From Zea mays (lineage: Eukaryota > Streptophyta > Magnoliopsida > Poales > Poaceae): a DNA stretch of 64,000 bases. The position numbers and the translations under genes were made by a program. The notes below the pieces were generated by a model, which worked only from the letters and a program-made list of their open reading frames with translations, ran no database searches and had not been told where the DNA came from. Shown one piece after another: positions 1 through 11,990 of this stretch (within the stretch, counting starts at the first letter, position 1; each line of letters starts with the position of its first letter). Location of the stretch: positions 132,276,990 to 132,340,989 of the forward strand of contig NC_050101.1 of the NCBI RefSeq assembly GCF_902167145.1. Reading direction: 5' to 3'.

Positions 1-1118
1 TCTGGGATGTAGAGAAATTCATAAGCTTTCCAAAAAGTACAAGATCATCGAAATCGGAGTTCGGAGCTAAAAGTTACGGCCAAAATACGACAAGCGGACA
101 TGGGCTGTCCGGTGCACACCGGACCGTCCGGTGCGCCATGTCCGGTGCGCCATCTTCGGAAGCTCAAACGGCTACTTTTAACGGCTAGTACACGTGGGAT
201 GTCCGGTGCACCACCGGACAGTCCGGTGCACCTGTCCGGTGCACCGCAGAAAGCTGCAGAACTGCTTTCCAACGGCTATATTTGAGTTGGGCCTATATAT
301 ACTTCACCCAACCGGCCATTTGGAGGTGTGGGAGCCCAAGCAACATACCAAGGCATATAGTGCACATTTCCAAGAGCTCAAACACCCAAGTGCTTAATAG
401 AATCACTCGGTGATTAGCGTAGGTGCTTTGCGAAGTGCTTAGGTTAGTTAGACCGCTTTAGCGCTTGCTCTAGGTGAACCCTAGTTAGTTGAGTGAGTTT
501 TGTAAAACCACACAACCCCTCGGCTCTTGCGTGAGTCGTTGTAATTGTACCGAGTGGGGCGAGAGTCTTGCGAGACCGTGACAACCGCGTTTGTGTCACG
601 GCCGCCACCGTGTACCGGAGGGAACGAGGCCCGCGGCGTTTCGGCCGGAAGCTCGATAGTGGAGACGGCGGGGAGCGTCTGAGAGGAGCCGGAAGCGGAG
701 CACCACTTGTGCGTGGAGAAGGCCCGTGGCTCTCTACGGAGTTACTCGACCGTGGTGCTTGGCCCTCGCGTGGGCTTCCCTTTGCGTAGGGGCACCAACG
801 AGGATTAGTCGGAACCTTGCGTGGTTCCGGATACCTTGGTAAAAATACCGGCGTCATCCACGAGAGTTTGCTTCTCTACTTAGCTCTTTACATTCCGCAT
901 TTATATTAAGCATTTAAGTTTCAATCTTATTGTCATACTTATTTAGTGTAGATTGAAACTTAGCCTTTGCGGTAGAGATAGCAACACTTAGACAAAACCG
1001 AGTTTGCACATTCTAGTTTTGATCATTTGCATAGGTTTTGCTCTAGGGATTTAATTGTGGCCTAGTTTAGTAAAAGTTTTAAAGTCCTAATTCACCCCCC
1101 CCCCCCTCTTAGGCGTCA
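1..1118 (+). repeat. Copia LTR, left part outside the window
   Basis: The segment carries repeated CCGGAC/GTCCGG palindromes between about 105 and 245, a TATA-like stretch (cctatatatac, ~291-301) and a C-rich end that stops at ...ggcgtca (1118), the same architecture as the complete Copia LTRs further right. No primer-binding site follows position 1118, so this is either the 3' LTR of a plus-oriented element lying to the left or a solo LTR. The left boundary and any target duplication cannot be seen. The short open frames inside it are not treated as genes. Confidence 0.7.
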
Positions 1119-1860
1119 CCCGTTTCCTACACTAACCAATCGAACTGGTCCTGACCTAAAACTCATCCGGAGTCAACGGAAATCGTTGAAACAAGTCAGT
1201 GTCCAGATTCTATTTTGGTGCTGCGACAGCGTCTGTTCGGCCGATGGCCCGTGCATGTATCACGTTAGAGCCATTAGGGCGCATACAGGGGATTTTTATG
1301 CCCCTAAACTCTATATTAGCAGCAGCCGCCGCCACCATTACGGTTGAGTTTTGCTTAGATCATATCTGTCATCGAACAGTATCTTCGTTCATCGGTTTTT
1401 GAGACCCCACCTCGTGGTCAATACAGTTTTGATTACGTTCTTTCTGTTTTTGCTTGTGTTCTTGATTGCTCTTGTAGGGATAAGCCTTCGTGGCGAGATC
1501 ACTCGTGTGTCACGGGTGATAACCAACGAAAAAGTGGTGTAGTGATTGCGAGGATCTATTCGCTCGGAGCCTTGGATCATCAACGTCGAGATCTCCATCC
1601 GATCAAGTTATCGTACCCCATGGAAGATCGGGCCTTGCCCTCTATCACCTTTATTTGTTCCCTTTGCAATTAACAACGGGTTGGTAGCTCTAGTCCTAAT
1701 GGGCTTAGAGTGGAAAAGGGCATAGGTTGAGTCATTACCTAAAGAATTTGGGTGCATCCCAAGGGCATGGTCGAAGTACTACCCTTTGCTTGCGTAATTG
1801 TTTTCCTAGATTTCTTCTTCAAAGGGGTGGCCTTGCCCGAAAGTAACTCTTCGTCTCTGT
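1119..1860. other. Non-genic, probable Gypsy-derived debris
   Basis: No credible gene. The text resembles LTR/leader sequence of a grass Gypsy element (phrases such as the cggttttTGAGACCCCACC-like stretch near 1394 and the gcgaggatctattcgctcgg stretch near 1548 are familiar from maize Huck-like repeats). This is recognition from memory, with no boundary or target duplication found. Confidence 0.3.
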
Positions 1861-2460
1861 GAATTTCAGTATCCTTCGCTTTTGTCATCAACATGCTTAC
1901 CTTGTCTCTCTTTCTTCAAGGTCTTCTTGCCAGATGTCTTCGCACTCCTTTTTCTTTTTTTCTCCAACTTCGGTATTGGGCACCGGCTTGGAGTAGTCTA
2001 GATATTCAATCCCAATAGCATTTATGACTCTATCCAGTCTTAATTTTCCTCGGTTCTCGAAGGTTGACGTCATAGCTTCGTGCTCCTTAATAAGATAATT
2101 CCCAGCGATTTCATTACAATTCTTCTCTATAAGCTTAGCCATCCTGGAGGAGCTTTGAACGAAGATTGCTCCTTGAATTCAAATTTCAAAGTTACAAGCT
2201 CACCTTCCATAGGTTTCACCTCCTTTGGTAGCTTCCACCCAATGCGGGTGGGGAAAATTTTGTAAGCAAGAAACTATTGAATTAAATTCCGAGAGCCAAT
2301 CTTCTCGACAATGGTATTGAAAGCCTTGTAACAATTTTTAACAGCTTCGCCAATGTCACACTTTGGCCTCTTCAGACCAAAGCTAATATCTTGAAGACTA
2401 GCATGAATTTTGAAGGGGCAACATTCTTCCTGACTGCATTATTTCAAGCATACACCAAAC
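1861..2460 (-). pseudogene. Fragment of a Tat-type retroelement accessory gene (Transposase_28-like)
   Basis: Read on the minus strand, 2142-1897 is open. Its motif LRLDRVINAIGIEYLDY matches in position and pattern the LNRVFDAIGFVYPDY motif of the plus-strand gene in the Zeon-like element at 57514-60720. The sequence just upstream (about 2290-2145) also matches that protein in its layout: a tryptophan/proline 'WxLPKE' segment, a short glycine/leucine strand, then the cysteine/asparagine segment. The copy is cut off on both sides and has a stop near 2280. It is a decayed remnant of the accessory gene of a Gypsy element of the Tat lineage. No gag or LTR that clearly belongs to it is visible nearby, except possibly the debris at 1119-1860. 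Confidence 0.55.
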
Positions 2461-2611
2461 TACTCCCTCCGTTCTTTTTATGTCACAGTTTAGTTAAAAA
2501 ATGAAATAGGGCGCGACAATACCAAAGTACCAAGATCCAGTTTAGACTTGACGAGCACAGCTACAACATCAAGACATCAAAAATATGTATGTGGAGTACG
2601 AAAACGTTTAC

Positions 2612-2974
2612 GCCCCATTTAGATCCTTGGAATTGAATTCCAATCTAATAATCGTAATTTAGATATAGATCCATTAAGCTAATATAGCTTAATATAGCTT
2701 TGTACAAAATATATTAGTGTACCACTGTTGACCATATGGAGAGATATTTATTTGCTATATTTCTACTACAGGAGGTGAGTCAAAGAGTGTGTTATAAATT
2801 ACAGAGTAACATTGTTTAGAAATACATAAAATCAATTTCTCTAAAGTAACATAGTTTTGTGATAGGCTTATATTTGAACTTTGGAAAGTTATGGAATGTT
2901 AAATTTAAAGTTAAATAGCCTACTTTATTAAATAGATTATAATTTCTCCAAAATGAAGGGATACAGACGGCCCC
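2612..2974. mobile_element. Candidate Tourist-type MITE
   Basis: The left end (GCCCCATTTAGATCC) and the reverse complement of the right end (GGGGCCGTCTGTATCC) resemble each other and the GGGGCCGTTTGGATCC-type termini common in grass MITEs. The interior is AT-rich and non-coding. The flanks are TTA on the left and TAA on the right, so a clean target duplication is not established. Confidence 0.4.
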
Positions 2975-3158
2975 TAAGATGGCAACAAGATGCCAAGAAG
3001 CACCAAAGGATAATGAACCATCTCAAAGAACATTATGGCACGACCATTCCATTCCATTGAGAATTTTTCAGATCTGATGGCAGATGCTCTGGAACCAAGT
3101 AGCTCCAAAAACTTTGAACAAGACTTTTCCTATGCAAAGCACAGTTAGTTTGGAGGGA

Positions 3159-6100
3159 TCAATCTTCTGGGATTCGCCATCTTCTCAAAGCCTTCTCAAG
3201 TGTCTCAGCTCGTTCATGGACACGTCCTGCTTCATCTTCCACCCAAGTCCTGAAATAAGCCGGTAGATGTGTAAGATCAGTTCCAAAAGAAATTATTTTT
3301 TCTCGATTTATCCCAAGAGTACCAGTACAACAAGTGTGTTTGAACTTATAAATGCCCCAGGCTAGATAAATAAAGGCGGTATAGTTGGTACCCAGAGCGA
3401 ACACATTTTTAGAATATATCATCAATAGCATAGTGCTGACAATGAAGCAACACCATGTAACAGTAGAATCAGTGGCAATCTTGATAATTTCTTCAAGAAG
3501 ACTCCTGTTGATGCTAAATATATTATTTTTCGCACTAAAATTGCATCTTGAGACGCCTATTTCCTTTAATTGCCACAAATGCAGATGAGCAGATTTACCA
3601 GCATAAAAGCTTGGTATGGTTTTCAATGTAATAGGAATTGATCCTCAAGTTTTGAAATATGCAAAAAAAAATTGTTGTATTTCATGTTTTAGAAAAAAGT
3701 GAGAACTTGTAACATCTGAAATTCAGAACAAGAAACATGAAATTATGAATAATAGAAATACAGGAATTCAAATTTGAAGCTTCAACAACTAAATTACATA
3801 ATCAAAAAAACATAATTCATTGTTCAACTTATAGAAGTTTACTGAATAACAAAAAAAGTTTTGTTTTTTTAATGATATTGGATTTTGTGCAATTTTTGAA
3901 TTGTGAATAAATTTGAAAATCCTAGAATTAGAATTGTAAATTTCAAGTGTAAATAGTTAGGCCTCCAACTACAAATTAATCACCGACCAGCTAGCTAACC
4001 CACGGAAAAGAAGATGGCCAAATTAGCTATAGCAAATTAGCAATAGCTTGGCCTTCCTCCTTGGCTTTTCAATGCAGCCAGCAAAGAAGATACAAACCAG
4101 ACAATCATGGACAAATCACAATGAATTGTTGTCTCCACAACGACGGATAATTCACATATTCTTCTTAGGGATAGTCTCATGCAACCATATTGAAGTTGTT
4201 AAGTATATTAATTTGAACATGTGATGACCAAAACATTAAGGTTGTAAAGAATACATACCTTAACATAGTAAGAGCTTCCTTCTCAGCTTCAAGATATGAT
4301 TTAGCTTCATTGACAGCTTGATGCTTGCTGGTCATGTCAGACATCAGGTTTTCCAAAGTCTGCTGATCAGCCATGACCTCTTCGTTCTCAGTTGCCAATC
4401 TATCATACATGCCGTCAATTTCTGACCTTAAATTTATGAGTTCCTGATTCTGGCATTCTAGAGCTGCTCTTTCTTTCAACAAGTCTGCTAGTTCCTCTTC
4501 TCTGTCTGTCCTCTCATTTGCATGCTCATGCAATACATGTTGAAGATTATTGTCAACTTCAAGAGCCCGTTCTTGCTCCTTTTTCATCTTTTGCTCCCAT
4601 TGTTGTTGTATATCTCCCCTACTAATTAACTCTTCCATTATTTCAGCTATAAGAGAAAGATGGGCTTGGTTTTCTGCTTCAAGTTTATTCAATTCTTCAT
4701 GAACTGCTTCCTTCATTCGGCCACTAGTCAGTGCAGCAGCTGCTTGCGCTTTAGTTACAGGTTTGCCCGGTTGAAGGCGTCTAGTATTTCCTGCAACATT
4801 CCATGATTGTAGAGAGATAAAGATAGCAATTTGAAACAGACACAACTAATACTGTCATATGTCAATTGGCATTGCCAAGATTGTAAACCATAGTCACGAG
4901 CCGCCAGAAGAAAGTAAGGCCTTACTAGGAGTAAGGGCCTGACCCAATCCCACGAGATAAACTTTAGCTTCCTGCTAAACTTTAACGAAGTGCTAAAGTT
5001 TAGCTCCTTGAGGGTGTTTGGACCACTCTGATAAAGTTTAGCACATTGGAATAAAAAGACACTCATACCCCTAATGCTACGGCGTCATATTGTTGAATAC
5101 ACAGTGAATACAAAATGCGGAGAGAGAGGGAGACGGCGGAGAGAGGATGCCTGCGGTTGCGGATGCGGTGAGGGGTTCGAAAATGGTGGCAGCGGTGGAC
5201 AGAAACAAAATGCAGAGAGAGAGTATGGGGTTGGAGGGTACGGGGTTCCTTGGCCCACGTTTAGCTCCTTTTAGCACCACTTGAGTAGCTTATGAGATAA
5301 TAGGTGCTAAATTTTATCACACCACCGTTAGCTCTCCTGTTTAGATCACCAAATTGCTAAAAGTAGCTAAAAAACTACTAAAGTTTACCTCGTGGATTGA
5401 AACAGGGCCTAGGTTTATATAAAAGTCAGATGAGATCATTTATTCCAGAATATATTTTTTCAAGAAATGACTAATAGTTAGTGGCTAAAATTAGTTTGAA
5501 TGCAAGAGCTAATAGTTAGTGGCTAAAATTAGTTGGAGACATCCAAACACCCTAGCTAATATTTTAGCTATTAGCTATTTTTAGTAAATTAGCTACTAGT
5601 TAGCTAGCTATTTATTAGCTAATTCTACTAACAAATTTTTAGCTAACTAACTATTAGCTCAAGTGCATTCAAACACTATCTAATACTAACTAAATAGCTA
5701 GCAAGGCAACCGCAATTATATGCAGAAAAAGGTACGAGTTTGACATTTAACGTCAAAGCGATCACATGGTCATTGAGGCCAAACCAATGCAACATAAAAT
5801 AACAAGTATTTAGAGAACAGTTCTCAGTACTGCCCCATTCATTTGAATAGAGGAGAAAAAATATTATACCTCCACATGTGAACAGAGAAGTGAAACATAT
5901 TAACATAGCTTGAAAAACACCACTAGAAGACATAAAATAAGTTGTCTCTGATCACTATAATGGTCAATCTAAATACTAAAGAGGTCCTTCAGGTCTACTA
6001 TTTCAGTTGCAAGTTAAGTTGCAGAAAACTAATTGCATGTAACTAAAACACAAATAAATACTAACATATCATACCAAAAACTCTGCTGATGATGTTGTTT

Positions 6101-9100
6101 TCACCAGCCATTAGCTCTATGAGCATGGATGGAGACACATCTGGGCAAGCTCGCAGATCCAAAATGCAAACATTTTGACTCGGTATCTGGACTGTAACCA
6201 GAGTCAGGATTTACAAAACAAAATGGAACAAAGCATCTAACTATAGCTGCAACTTGCAACACAAAATATCAAATAAAAGATATGAGTACCTTTTCGTCTA
6301 TTCTCAATGCGCGTGGATGCTCAACAAGCACTTTCCAGTTGACAAGATCGAATCGAGATAGGTAACTACAACCACAACAAAGATCAATTAACTAAGGAAC
6401 ACATTCCAATTATCAAATAAACAGTAAAAATAATCAAATTTCATATGTCACGCTAGTACCTATCAGGTAGGAACAAGGTATTTCCCTTGGAACAAGGAGA
6501 GCCACTTGTCAACATTTCCAAGGAGTTTGATAACTTGCTGGATACGATACCAGATTCTCCTAAAGCTTTCCATCGCCAAATTAGACAATTAGACTTTTAC
6601 AGTGTGAGCTTCTCAAATAGCAAATCTGGAACTTCAAAGCAAAAGAGAATAAAATGGACAATATCTTAAAAGTTTCGCTACATGTTACATTGGCAGATGC
6701 AATGTGGAATAGTTAGATAAAGAGGATTATCTCTAAAACGTAGGAAGACCTTCTAGACATCCGATATGATAAACAGCAAAACTTACATTGGATATACAGG
6801 AAATCTGGGTCGTCAATATTTACATCATCAAAGGCACATTGGACTGTGTCAGAAGTTAATTTATTAGGAACAATCCTGCACATCCTTTTCCTACAAATTG
6901 CAAAAAATAAAAATGTAACAAAGAAACTAGCAAACACCATGCATAGCTTTTAAATATATTTTATACTCTCTTGCCCCATTACCTCTCAAACTTTGAGCTT
7001 AACTTAACAAACCATCTTGCAAATTCCCTCCGTGTACAAAAATCACTGGAGCTAACATCTTTCTCAATTATCTGATCAAGCACAGCATGAGGAAAACATA
7101 ATTAACGCATTGCTTTCCTAATAAATGTTGCCTACAGTATAAATTAGGAATGAGTCAAAGCATACATTAAACAATATAACCATTGAAACAACCATACATA
7201 GTGATAACTTTGAGACCACTTTTAATATATTTACAGCAATACGGTGTATAATTGACTTTTAACAAATGTGCTAGCGAGCTAGTTGACCATGCAATTGAAG
7301 GTCGGGAACCATAAGAAAAAACTGGCATAAGATCCTGGTCAAACCATAGTCATAGGGGTCGGAGTCAGGATCGACGTTGTCCCGTAAACTCGTAAAGTGG
7401 GTTCAACCCAATAATAAGCCAGTAGCAAAGGACTCAATATGGCTAGGTAGAGTCTATGGTGAAAGGACCTCTAGCTAAGTTGATTAGGTGGTCTGAGTAA
7501 CATTCTTCAATTACTAAGTTCGAATTCCAGTAGAAGCGAATTTCAGGCTGGTGTTAAAAAAAAAGTCACTCATTGGTTCCCCTAGTTGTGCGCACACGAG
7601 ATGGACTGACCTATGGGAGCGGATCCTCGTGTAGGAGCTAGGGGAGGGCTCAAAGCACGAGTAAAGATCTGGCCTACCCTCATGTTGCACGGGGGGCAAG
7701 CATCCAGCTTTCGTGACCTTTCTCAGTCAGGCTTCGATTGAGCTTCTTAATACAATACCGTGGGCGGTCTTTCCCCTACCGGCCAAGGTAGAGTCTATGG
7801 CTCGCTGCCATACCTTGATTTTAGTGCATCATATTTTTCCTCTTTTGCATCTCGGTTTTCCCTAGTAGTTTTCCCCATCTCTGCCATAAATTGAGCTATC
7901 GAGCTCTATGGTTGTAGTTGTGCCACACCTTAATTCGTATCCGGCCTCCACTGTGACAAGGGCCGCTGGTTGCCGCCACATTACTATGGAGGAACATTTT
8001 GTTGCAAAGATCTGGGAGGCACCAGCATTAAAGAGCGACATAGTCACAAGAAACGGGTATAGTGGTAGCGACCCTCGACTCGGAAACGTCGTCCCCGACC
8101 CGGAAACGTGGGGTCATTTTCGTTACCACCATGTAAAAACCTCTCACAGGTAGCGTACCACGTTCCTCGACCCTATCGATCCAGGAACTTTGTGACTATG
8201 CTTAGCGCAGAATGTTAGTATGGGCCAGAGCACAGAAGCTCATCTAGGGCTGTTTGGGAGGGCATATCCCAGCTCCAGCTCCTTGCTACAGTACCTGGAG
8301 CTGCCAGGTCTAATGCTAGTTCATTTTGGAGAGAGAGAGACAGCTTCAAGGTACATTGCACAAGATTACATAGAAACTAGGATCTGTTTTGGTTAATTTG
8401 TTTACAGTTCCCTGTACAAGTTTGAGTTGTAATTAGAGGCAGATTATGCTCATTGGTCTTCAGCCCATCTACAATATGTATGTTTGAAGTCTTCAGCTCA
8501 TAATTTGTTAACTGGCCAAACAGCAAGTGGAAATGTCCAATGTTGTGTAAAATATGATGGTGAGATTAGGTCCTAGGATATTAGGGATATACATGTAAGA
8601 TATGGTTAGAAAGGCGTCCACTATAGTGATAAAATCACCCCTGAGAGCATCCAGGTGATCACAACATATCAAAGACAACCAACCAAACGCAATCTTTTGT
8701 TTCAACCATACAGGCCAGCCCTTATGCACCCAATTAAACACATGCTTACTCAGTGCAAAATGCCCTATGCAACCAAAACAAACACCACCATATTGCATAC
8801 AGTTAGACTGGCTAGGGCTAGCCTGAATTGGCCCTTATGCAGGCTTCAAATTTTCCAAGGAACCAATCACACCCATTATGTACCCCATCCTTTTGTATAG
8901 CTTTATATTCATCTTCAGTAACTACTCATTTGTGGCATATCAAAGCTCACTAGTTAGTTGTCCATGCATCGCTACGGTTTCTATATATGATATACGGTTT
9001 TCTTTTATAACCATGGTTTTTAAGGCGACGCCTAAACATACAGGCGCTCAAAAACTCTGGGCGTCCACCGTCGCCTTGCAGGAGGGAGCTTGAAGGAGAG

Positions 9101-11804
9101 GGAGCTCAAAGGATAGGGGAGCGGCGCTGAAGGGAGATCAAAGGGGTGGGCGGCGCAGCTGGAGCTGGAAGTAGGGAAGCGGGGCGGCAGCGCTGGAGCT
9201 GGAAGCAGTGCAGCGGCATGAGGGAGGAGGGCGGTGACGTGAGGGAGCAGGGCGACGGGCGTGAGGGATAGATGAGAAGTAGGTCAAGACAAGTATGGGA
9301 GGGATGGGCATATGGGTTGAGCTGGTGGGCTGGCATGCCTTTTTTCCTTCCCCTTCCTCTTCTCTTCTCTTTTTCTCCCTTCTCCCTCCTCACTTTTTTC
9401 TTTTTCTCCCTCCATCCTGCTGCCATTTTATTCCTTGATATGATAATAAGGCGTCACCTTGCCGTCGCCTAGGCATCCGGAAGGTGGTGGAACGCCGCAC
9501 CTCGCCTTAACGCTTTAAGAACCATGTTTACAACACAAATCAACATGAGTTGTAGTGGTTAGAGACGAGTGCTCTCTTTCTAGAGACCATGGTTCGAATC
9601 TCAGCAGGTGCATTTTTTTAGTATTTTGCTGGCGCGCGGGGAACGCTTGCTACGGGCGTAGCGTGGGGAGGGGGACGACGCACGAAGAAACTCGCGCTTT
9701 ACAATAGTAATGATAGATCCAGGTTAGTTGAAACCATTCAATCCAAACTAACCCCTTCGACATGTGTTTTTAGCCCAGTATGCCAGAGGGTGAGAGCGAC
9801 AGAGAGTACCCTCCTGCTCTCCGGTTGCCAGATAGAGGAGGGCGGAGCCACGCCATCGCACAGGGAAGGCTCTAGGGCGGAGTCGTGCCGCCACGGAAGG
9901 GCAGACTGGCGCCTGGCAGGAGAAGGGCCGCGCGCCCACGCCACCGGACAGAGGAAGAGCAGGGCCATAAAAGGAAGAGGAGTGCCACCCGCCATGGAAG
10001 GAAGAGTAGCCACCGCTGCGCAAAGGTCCTATGCCCCTTCTCTACCCCAAACCCCAAACAGAACCGCGCCCTTCGCCTTACGCTAACGAGCAAGGTGACC
10101 AAGGTGACCTTGACGCCTTGCCTGCCAGTCTCGCCTTAACGCTTTAGCTATGCCTTAAAAACTATGATGCGCGGTTAAGATAGTTTAGCAAGCTAAATCT
10201 GGTAGGCAATGGTTCAGAATTACAAAGTACCTGAAGCTTCTTCAATATAGAGAAAGCCTCCTCATGTACAGGATCTGTATGAACTCTGAATAGAAAATGG
10301 CTGGCGATTGCTGTCCTGTAATTTTGCCTTGAATCGTCAGTTATTGCTTCAGCCTTCTTATCATGTGTTGCACTAGAAACTTCGATTTCATCAGATTCCC
10401 TCTCACTTGCATCCTCCTTGATTATCTCTGTTGACTCCATTGTTGACAATTTATCTTGAACATAGTGTAATGGTGCAACAATGAGTTGTTGTATACCTGA
10501 AAATCAGTACCATTCCATAATTCATTATGTTCACTTTACATAACAAATGCTGGTTGTAATCAAAATAGAACCCAAATTCTCCGACAAAGAAACAGTTTTC
10601 CCTATACTGCAAATCCAAAAGGAAGAACAGCCACCACCACTATTGTGTATTGTAATACAAAAACGTTTCCAAAAAGGAACAAATTGAAACATTACACATG
10701 TTTCTGAAGATTGTTACATCACGAATGCTCTTTCTATCCTATAAACTTTTTTGTTTCTTTCGAGAGTGCAAGATACAACGAACATACCCACCCCACTCAG
10801 TCACTCACACATGTGTGCACATCTTATGTTTCCTGCTACACATGTCAAAGCCCGTGGAGTCATGATTCGACCTCATGAGAGTGAACATGCACATATCATG
10901 AGTAAATGAGGCACGCTAGTGACCAAACCTAGTCCAAAGTACATGAAACCTGGTGGGCCGGAACTCCATCAACTAGTTCCTGTGCCCACCACATATCCAC
11001 TTGATATTAGCTACTACAGATATTTCTTCATATGTCATATATAGCTTTACATCCCATCGCAAAATCTAAGTAGAAATTCAATTACACACCTCTTGTAATC
11101 ATATTTTTCAAGCCGATCTGAAGGAGTAAGCAATAAAAGGATTATATCATGAAACAAGCAGTGGTAAGCCAACTTCAAATATGGAACATGGATCCTGGCA
11201 AAATAATAGAGTTGAGTAATCTCAAATATTATCACTTCGCAGGTGGACTAAATACATTGCAAGCAAAAGTATCAAAACCTTCAGAAAATTTAGAAATAGA
11301 TGAAGAGAACAAGGACAGCAATCTAAAGTTGAAATTTCAGAACCATATGGACGGAACAGGGGAATTAATATAACGAAGCTACAGACGGAAATCAACTCAC
11401 GCTTCCTGGAGGATGGGAAGCGCCACGCCAGCCCAGCCAACGCGATCGCCGCAGACGCTCCCAACCCAACCACGACAGCGCTCTGAAACCCTACAACTCA
11501 ACAACAATCCCCGCGATAAAAAAAAAAGATTTGCTGGAAGGAGAAAGATTTCACCATGTACTTGTCCACAAACGATGTATTTACCTATCCTCCTCCTCCC
11601 CTGTTTCATATGCTTCTCGTACTCGGGAAACCACCAGCCGCCGAAGCTGTCTTCGGAGTCATTGGCGGCGGGAGACCAGGTGGTGCCAGAGGCAGCTACC
11701 CGAGCGGAGACGCGGCGGCGTAGGTGAGGCCGCAACTGTGGGAAGAGCATGGCATCGAGCCGCGGCGGCGGGGAGAGACGGAGAGCGTAGGGGCCGACGG
11801 CCAT
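3159..11804 (-). CDS. SLH-domain / coiled-coil plastid-type protein (At3g25680/At5g23890-like), 11 exons
   Basis: Exons in transcript order: 11804-11585, 11490-11401, 11117-11088, 10496-10231, 7071-6983, 6890-6787, 6565-6460, 6365-6290, 6186-6075, 4790-4259, 3249-3159. All introns are GT-AG; the lengths total 1716 nt with consistent phases, predicting 571 aa. The third exon's donor (GTGTAA) was chosen because it keeps the frame. The N-terminus is Arg/Ser/Pro-rich like a chloroplast transit peptide, then a FGGWWFPE motif, one membrane segment (AVVVGLGASAAIALAGLAW), an acidic region, SLH-like segments (CTRREFARWFV; YLSRFDLVNWKV; GKPVTKAQAAAALTSG) and about 190 residues of coiled coil, ending ...RRWRIPED. 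The domain order matches plant SLH-domain plastid proteins; the biochemical role is not known to me. Introns hold a SINE and several MITEs. Copia-A begins 167 bp upstream of the ATG. Confidence 0.82.
4935..5410. mobile_element. Tourist-like MITE in intron 9
   Basis: Imperfect terminal inverted repeats: the left end reads GGGCCTGACCCAATCC then CACGAG and TAAACTTTAG; the reverse complement of the right end reads GGCCCTGTTTCAATCC then the same CACGAG and TAAACTTTAG blocks. The interior has no coding capacity; an AG-rich stretch at 5115-5230 gives spurious open frames. It lies in the 1.28-kb intron between exons 9 and 10 of the SLH-type gene. The target duplication is unclear. Confidence 0.6.
5494..5674. 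mobile_element. Short AT-rich MITE in intron 9
   Basis: Inverted termini: GTTTGAATGCAAGAGC at the left and GAGC(TT)GCATTCAAAC-type sequence in inverse at the right (GCATTCAAAC ends at 5674), each followed inward by CTAATAGTTAG. The inner part is a self-complementary series of TAGCTA/TTAGCTA motifs that could fold into one long hairpin. A partial tandem copy of the left arm (ctaatagttagtggctaaaa) lies just outside at 5471-5490. Confidence 0.5.
7460..7785 (+). mobile_element. tRNA-derived SINE, complete
   Basis: A 326-bp insertion flanked by an exact 15-bp target duplication, aggtagagtctatgg (7445-7459 and 7786-7800). An A-box-like stretch (tagctaagttgattaggtgg, ~7472-7491) and a B-box-like stretch (agttcgaattcc, ~7519-7530) lie near the 5' end, as in RNA polymerase III-driven SINEs. 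The 3' part (aatacaataccgtgggcgg, then cccctaccggcc) matches the tail I recall for grass SINEs. It sits in intron 4 of the SLH-type gene, opposite to its transcription. Confidence 0.75.
7801..9011. other. Intron 4 sequence, no gene
   Basis: Part of the 3.16-kb intron 4 of the minus-strand SLH-type gene. Open frames are short and lack family features. The stretch around 8245-8340 (ggctgtttgggagg ... cagctccagctcc ... ctggagctgccagg) looks like a MITE end with inverted ggagctgg motifs, but a matching other end was not found. Confidence 0.4.
9012..9527. mobile_element. Non-autonomous DNA transposon with CATGGTTTTTAAGGCG-type ends
   Basis: The left end reads CCATGGTTTTTAAGGCGACG; the right end in reverse complement reads CATGGTTCTTAAAGCGTTAAG, so the termini are inverted repeats. 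The interior is GA-rich on one side and CT-rich on the other and gives only low-complexity frames. A related end (reverse complement CATAGTTTTTAAGGCATAGC) occurs at 10150-10166, so a second copy or a larger compound element (9012-10166) is possible. The superfamily is not assigned. Confidence 0.45.
9536..9625 (+). repeat. tRNA-like SINE fragment
   Basis: The segment contains gtagtggttagagacgag (A-box-like) and, 40 bases on, ggttcgaatct (B-box-like), then a run of T at 9614-9620 that would stop RNA polymerase III. The arms do not close into a cloverleaf with a proper acceptor stem, so it is read as a tRNA-derived repeat rather than a tRNA gene. Confidence 0.35.
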
Positions 11805-11970
11805 GCCGGGGGGGGGGGGGGGGCGGGAGGAATTGAGGTCGCTACTCGCTAGGGCTTTGTGAGCCGGAATTTCATCGACAGAGCAAATCTCTACTACTTA
11901 GGCCTAGTTTTTAAGAAAAAACAGTTTTTATTTTTTTTAGCGACAAAAGATCATCTTCTTGTTAAGAAAC
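11805..11970 (-). promoter_or_regulatory. Remaining 5' flank of the SLH-type gene
   Basis: These 166 bases are all that separates the start codon (11804) from Copia-A (starting 11971). Next to the ATG lies a run of 16 G on the plus strand (C on the sense strand, 11808-11823), probably 5' UTR. No convincing TATA box is seen here. The original upstream sequence resumes at 48455, beyond the nest, so any distal promoter has been moved about 36.5 kb away. Confidence 0.5.
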
Positions 11971-11990
11971 TGAAAGGAAACGTGTCCTTA

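Noticed and set aside
444..857. A 137-codon minus-strand frame in the left LTR
   Set aside because: Lies in GC-rich LTR sequence, is Pro/Arg/Ser-rich and low in complexity, and has no recognisable domain.
2461..2500. A Stowaway-type end (ctccctccgttc)
   Set aside because: No inverted partner ending in gaacggagggag was found to the right, so no element can be delimited.
3390..3626. Minus-strand frame continuing upstream of the last SLH-gene exon, as if the exon were longer
   Set aside because: Hydrophobic, unlike the coiled coil on either side; a good acceptor (ATTTCAG) at 3250 joins exon 10 in frame, so this part is intron.
5074..5280. Short frames on both strands that looked like a small gene
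   Set aside because: They fall inside the intronic MITE at 4935-5410 and are low-complexity AG-rich sequence.
9536..9625. A possible tRNA gene (A-box, B-box and T run)
   Set aside because: No closed cloverleaf or acceptor stem could be built; it fits a tRNA-derived SINE fragment.
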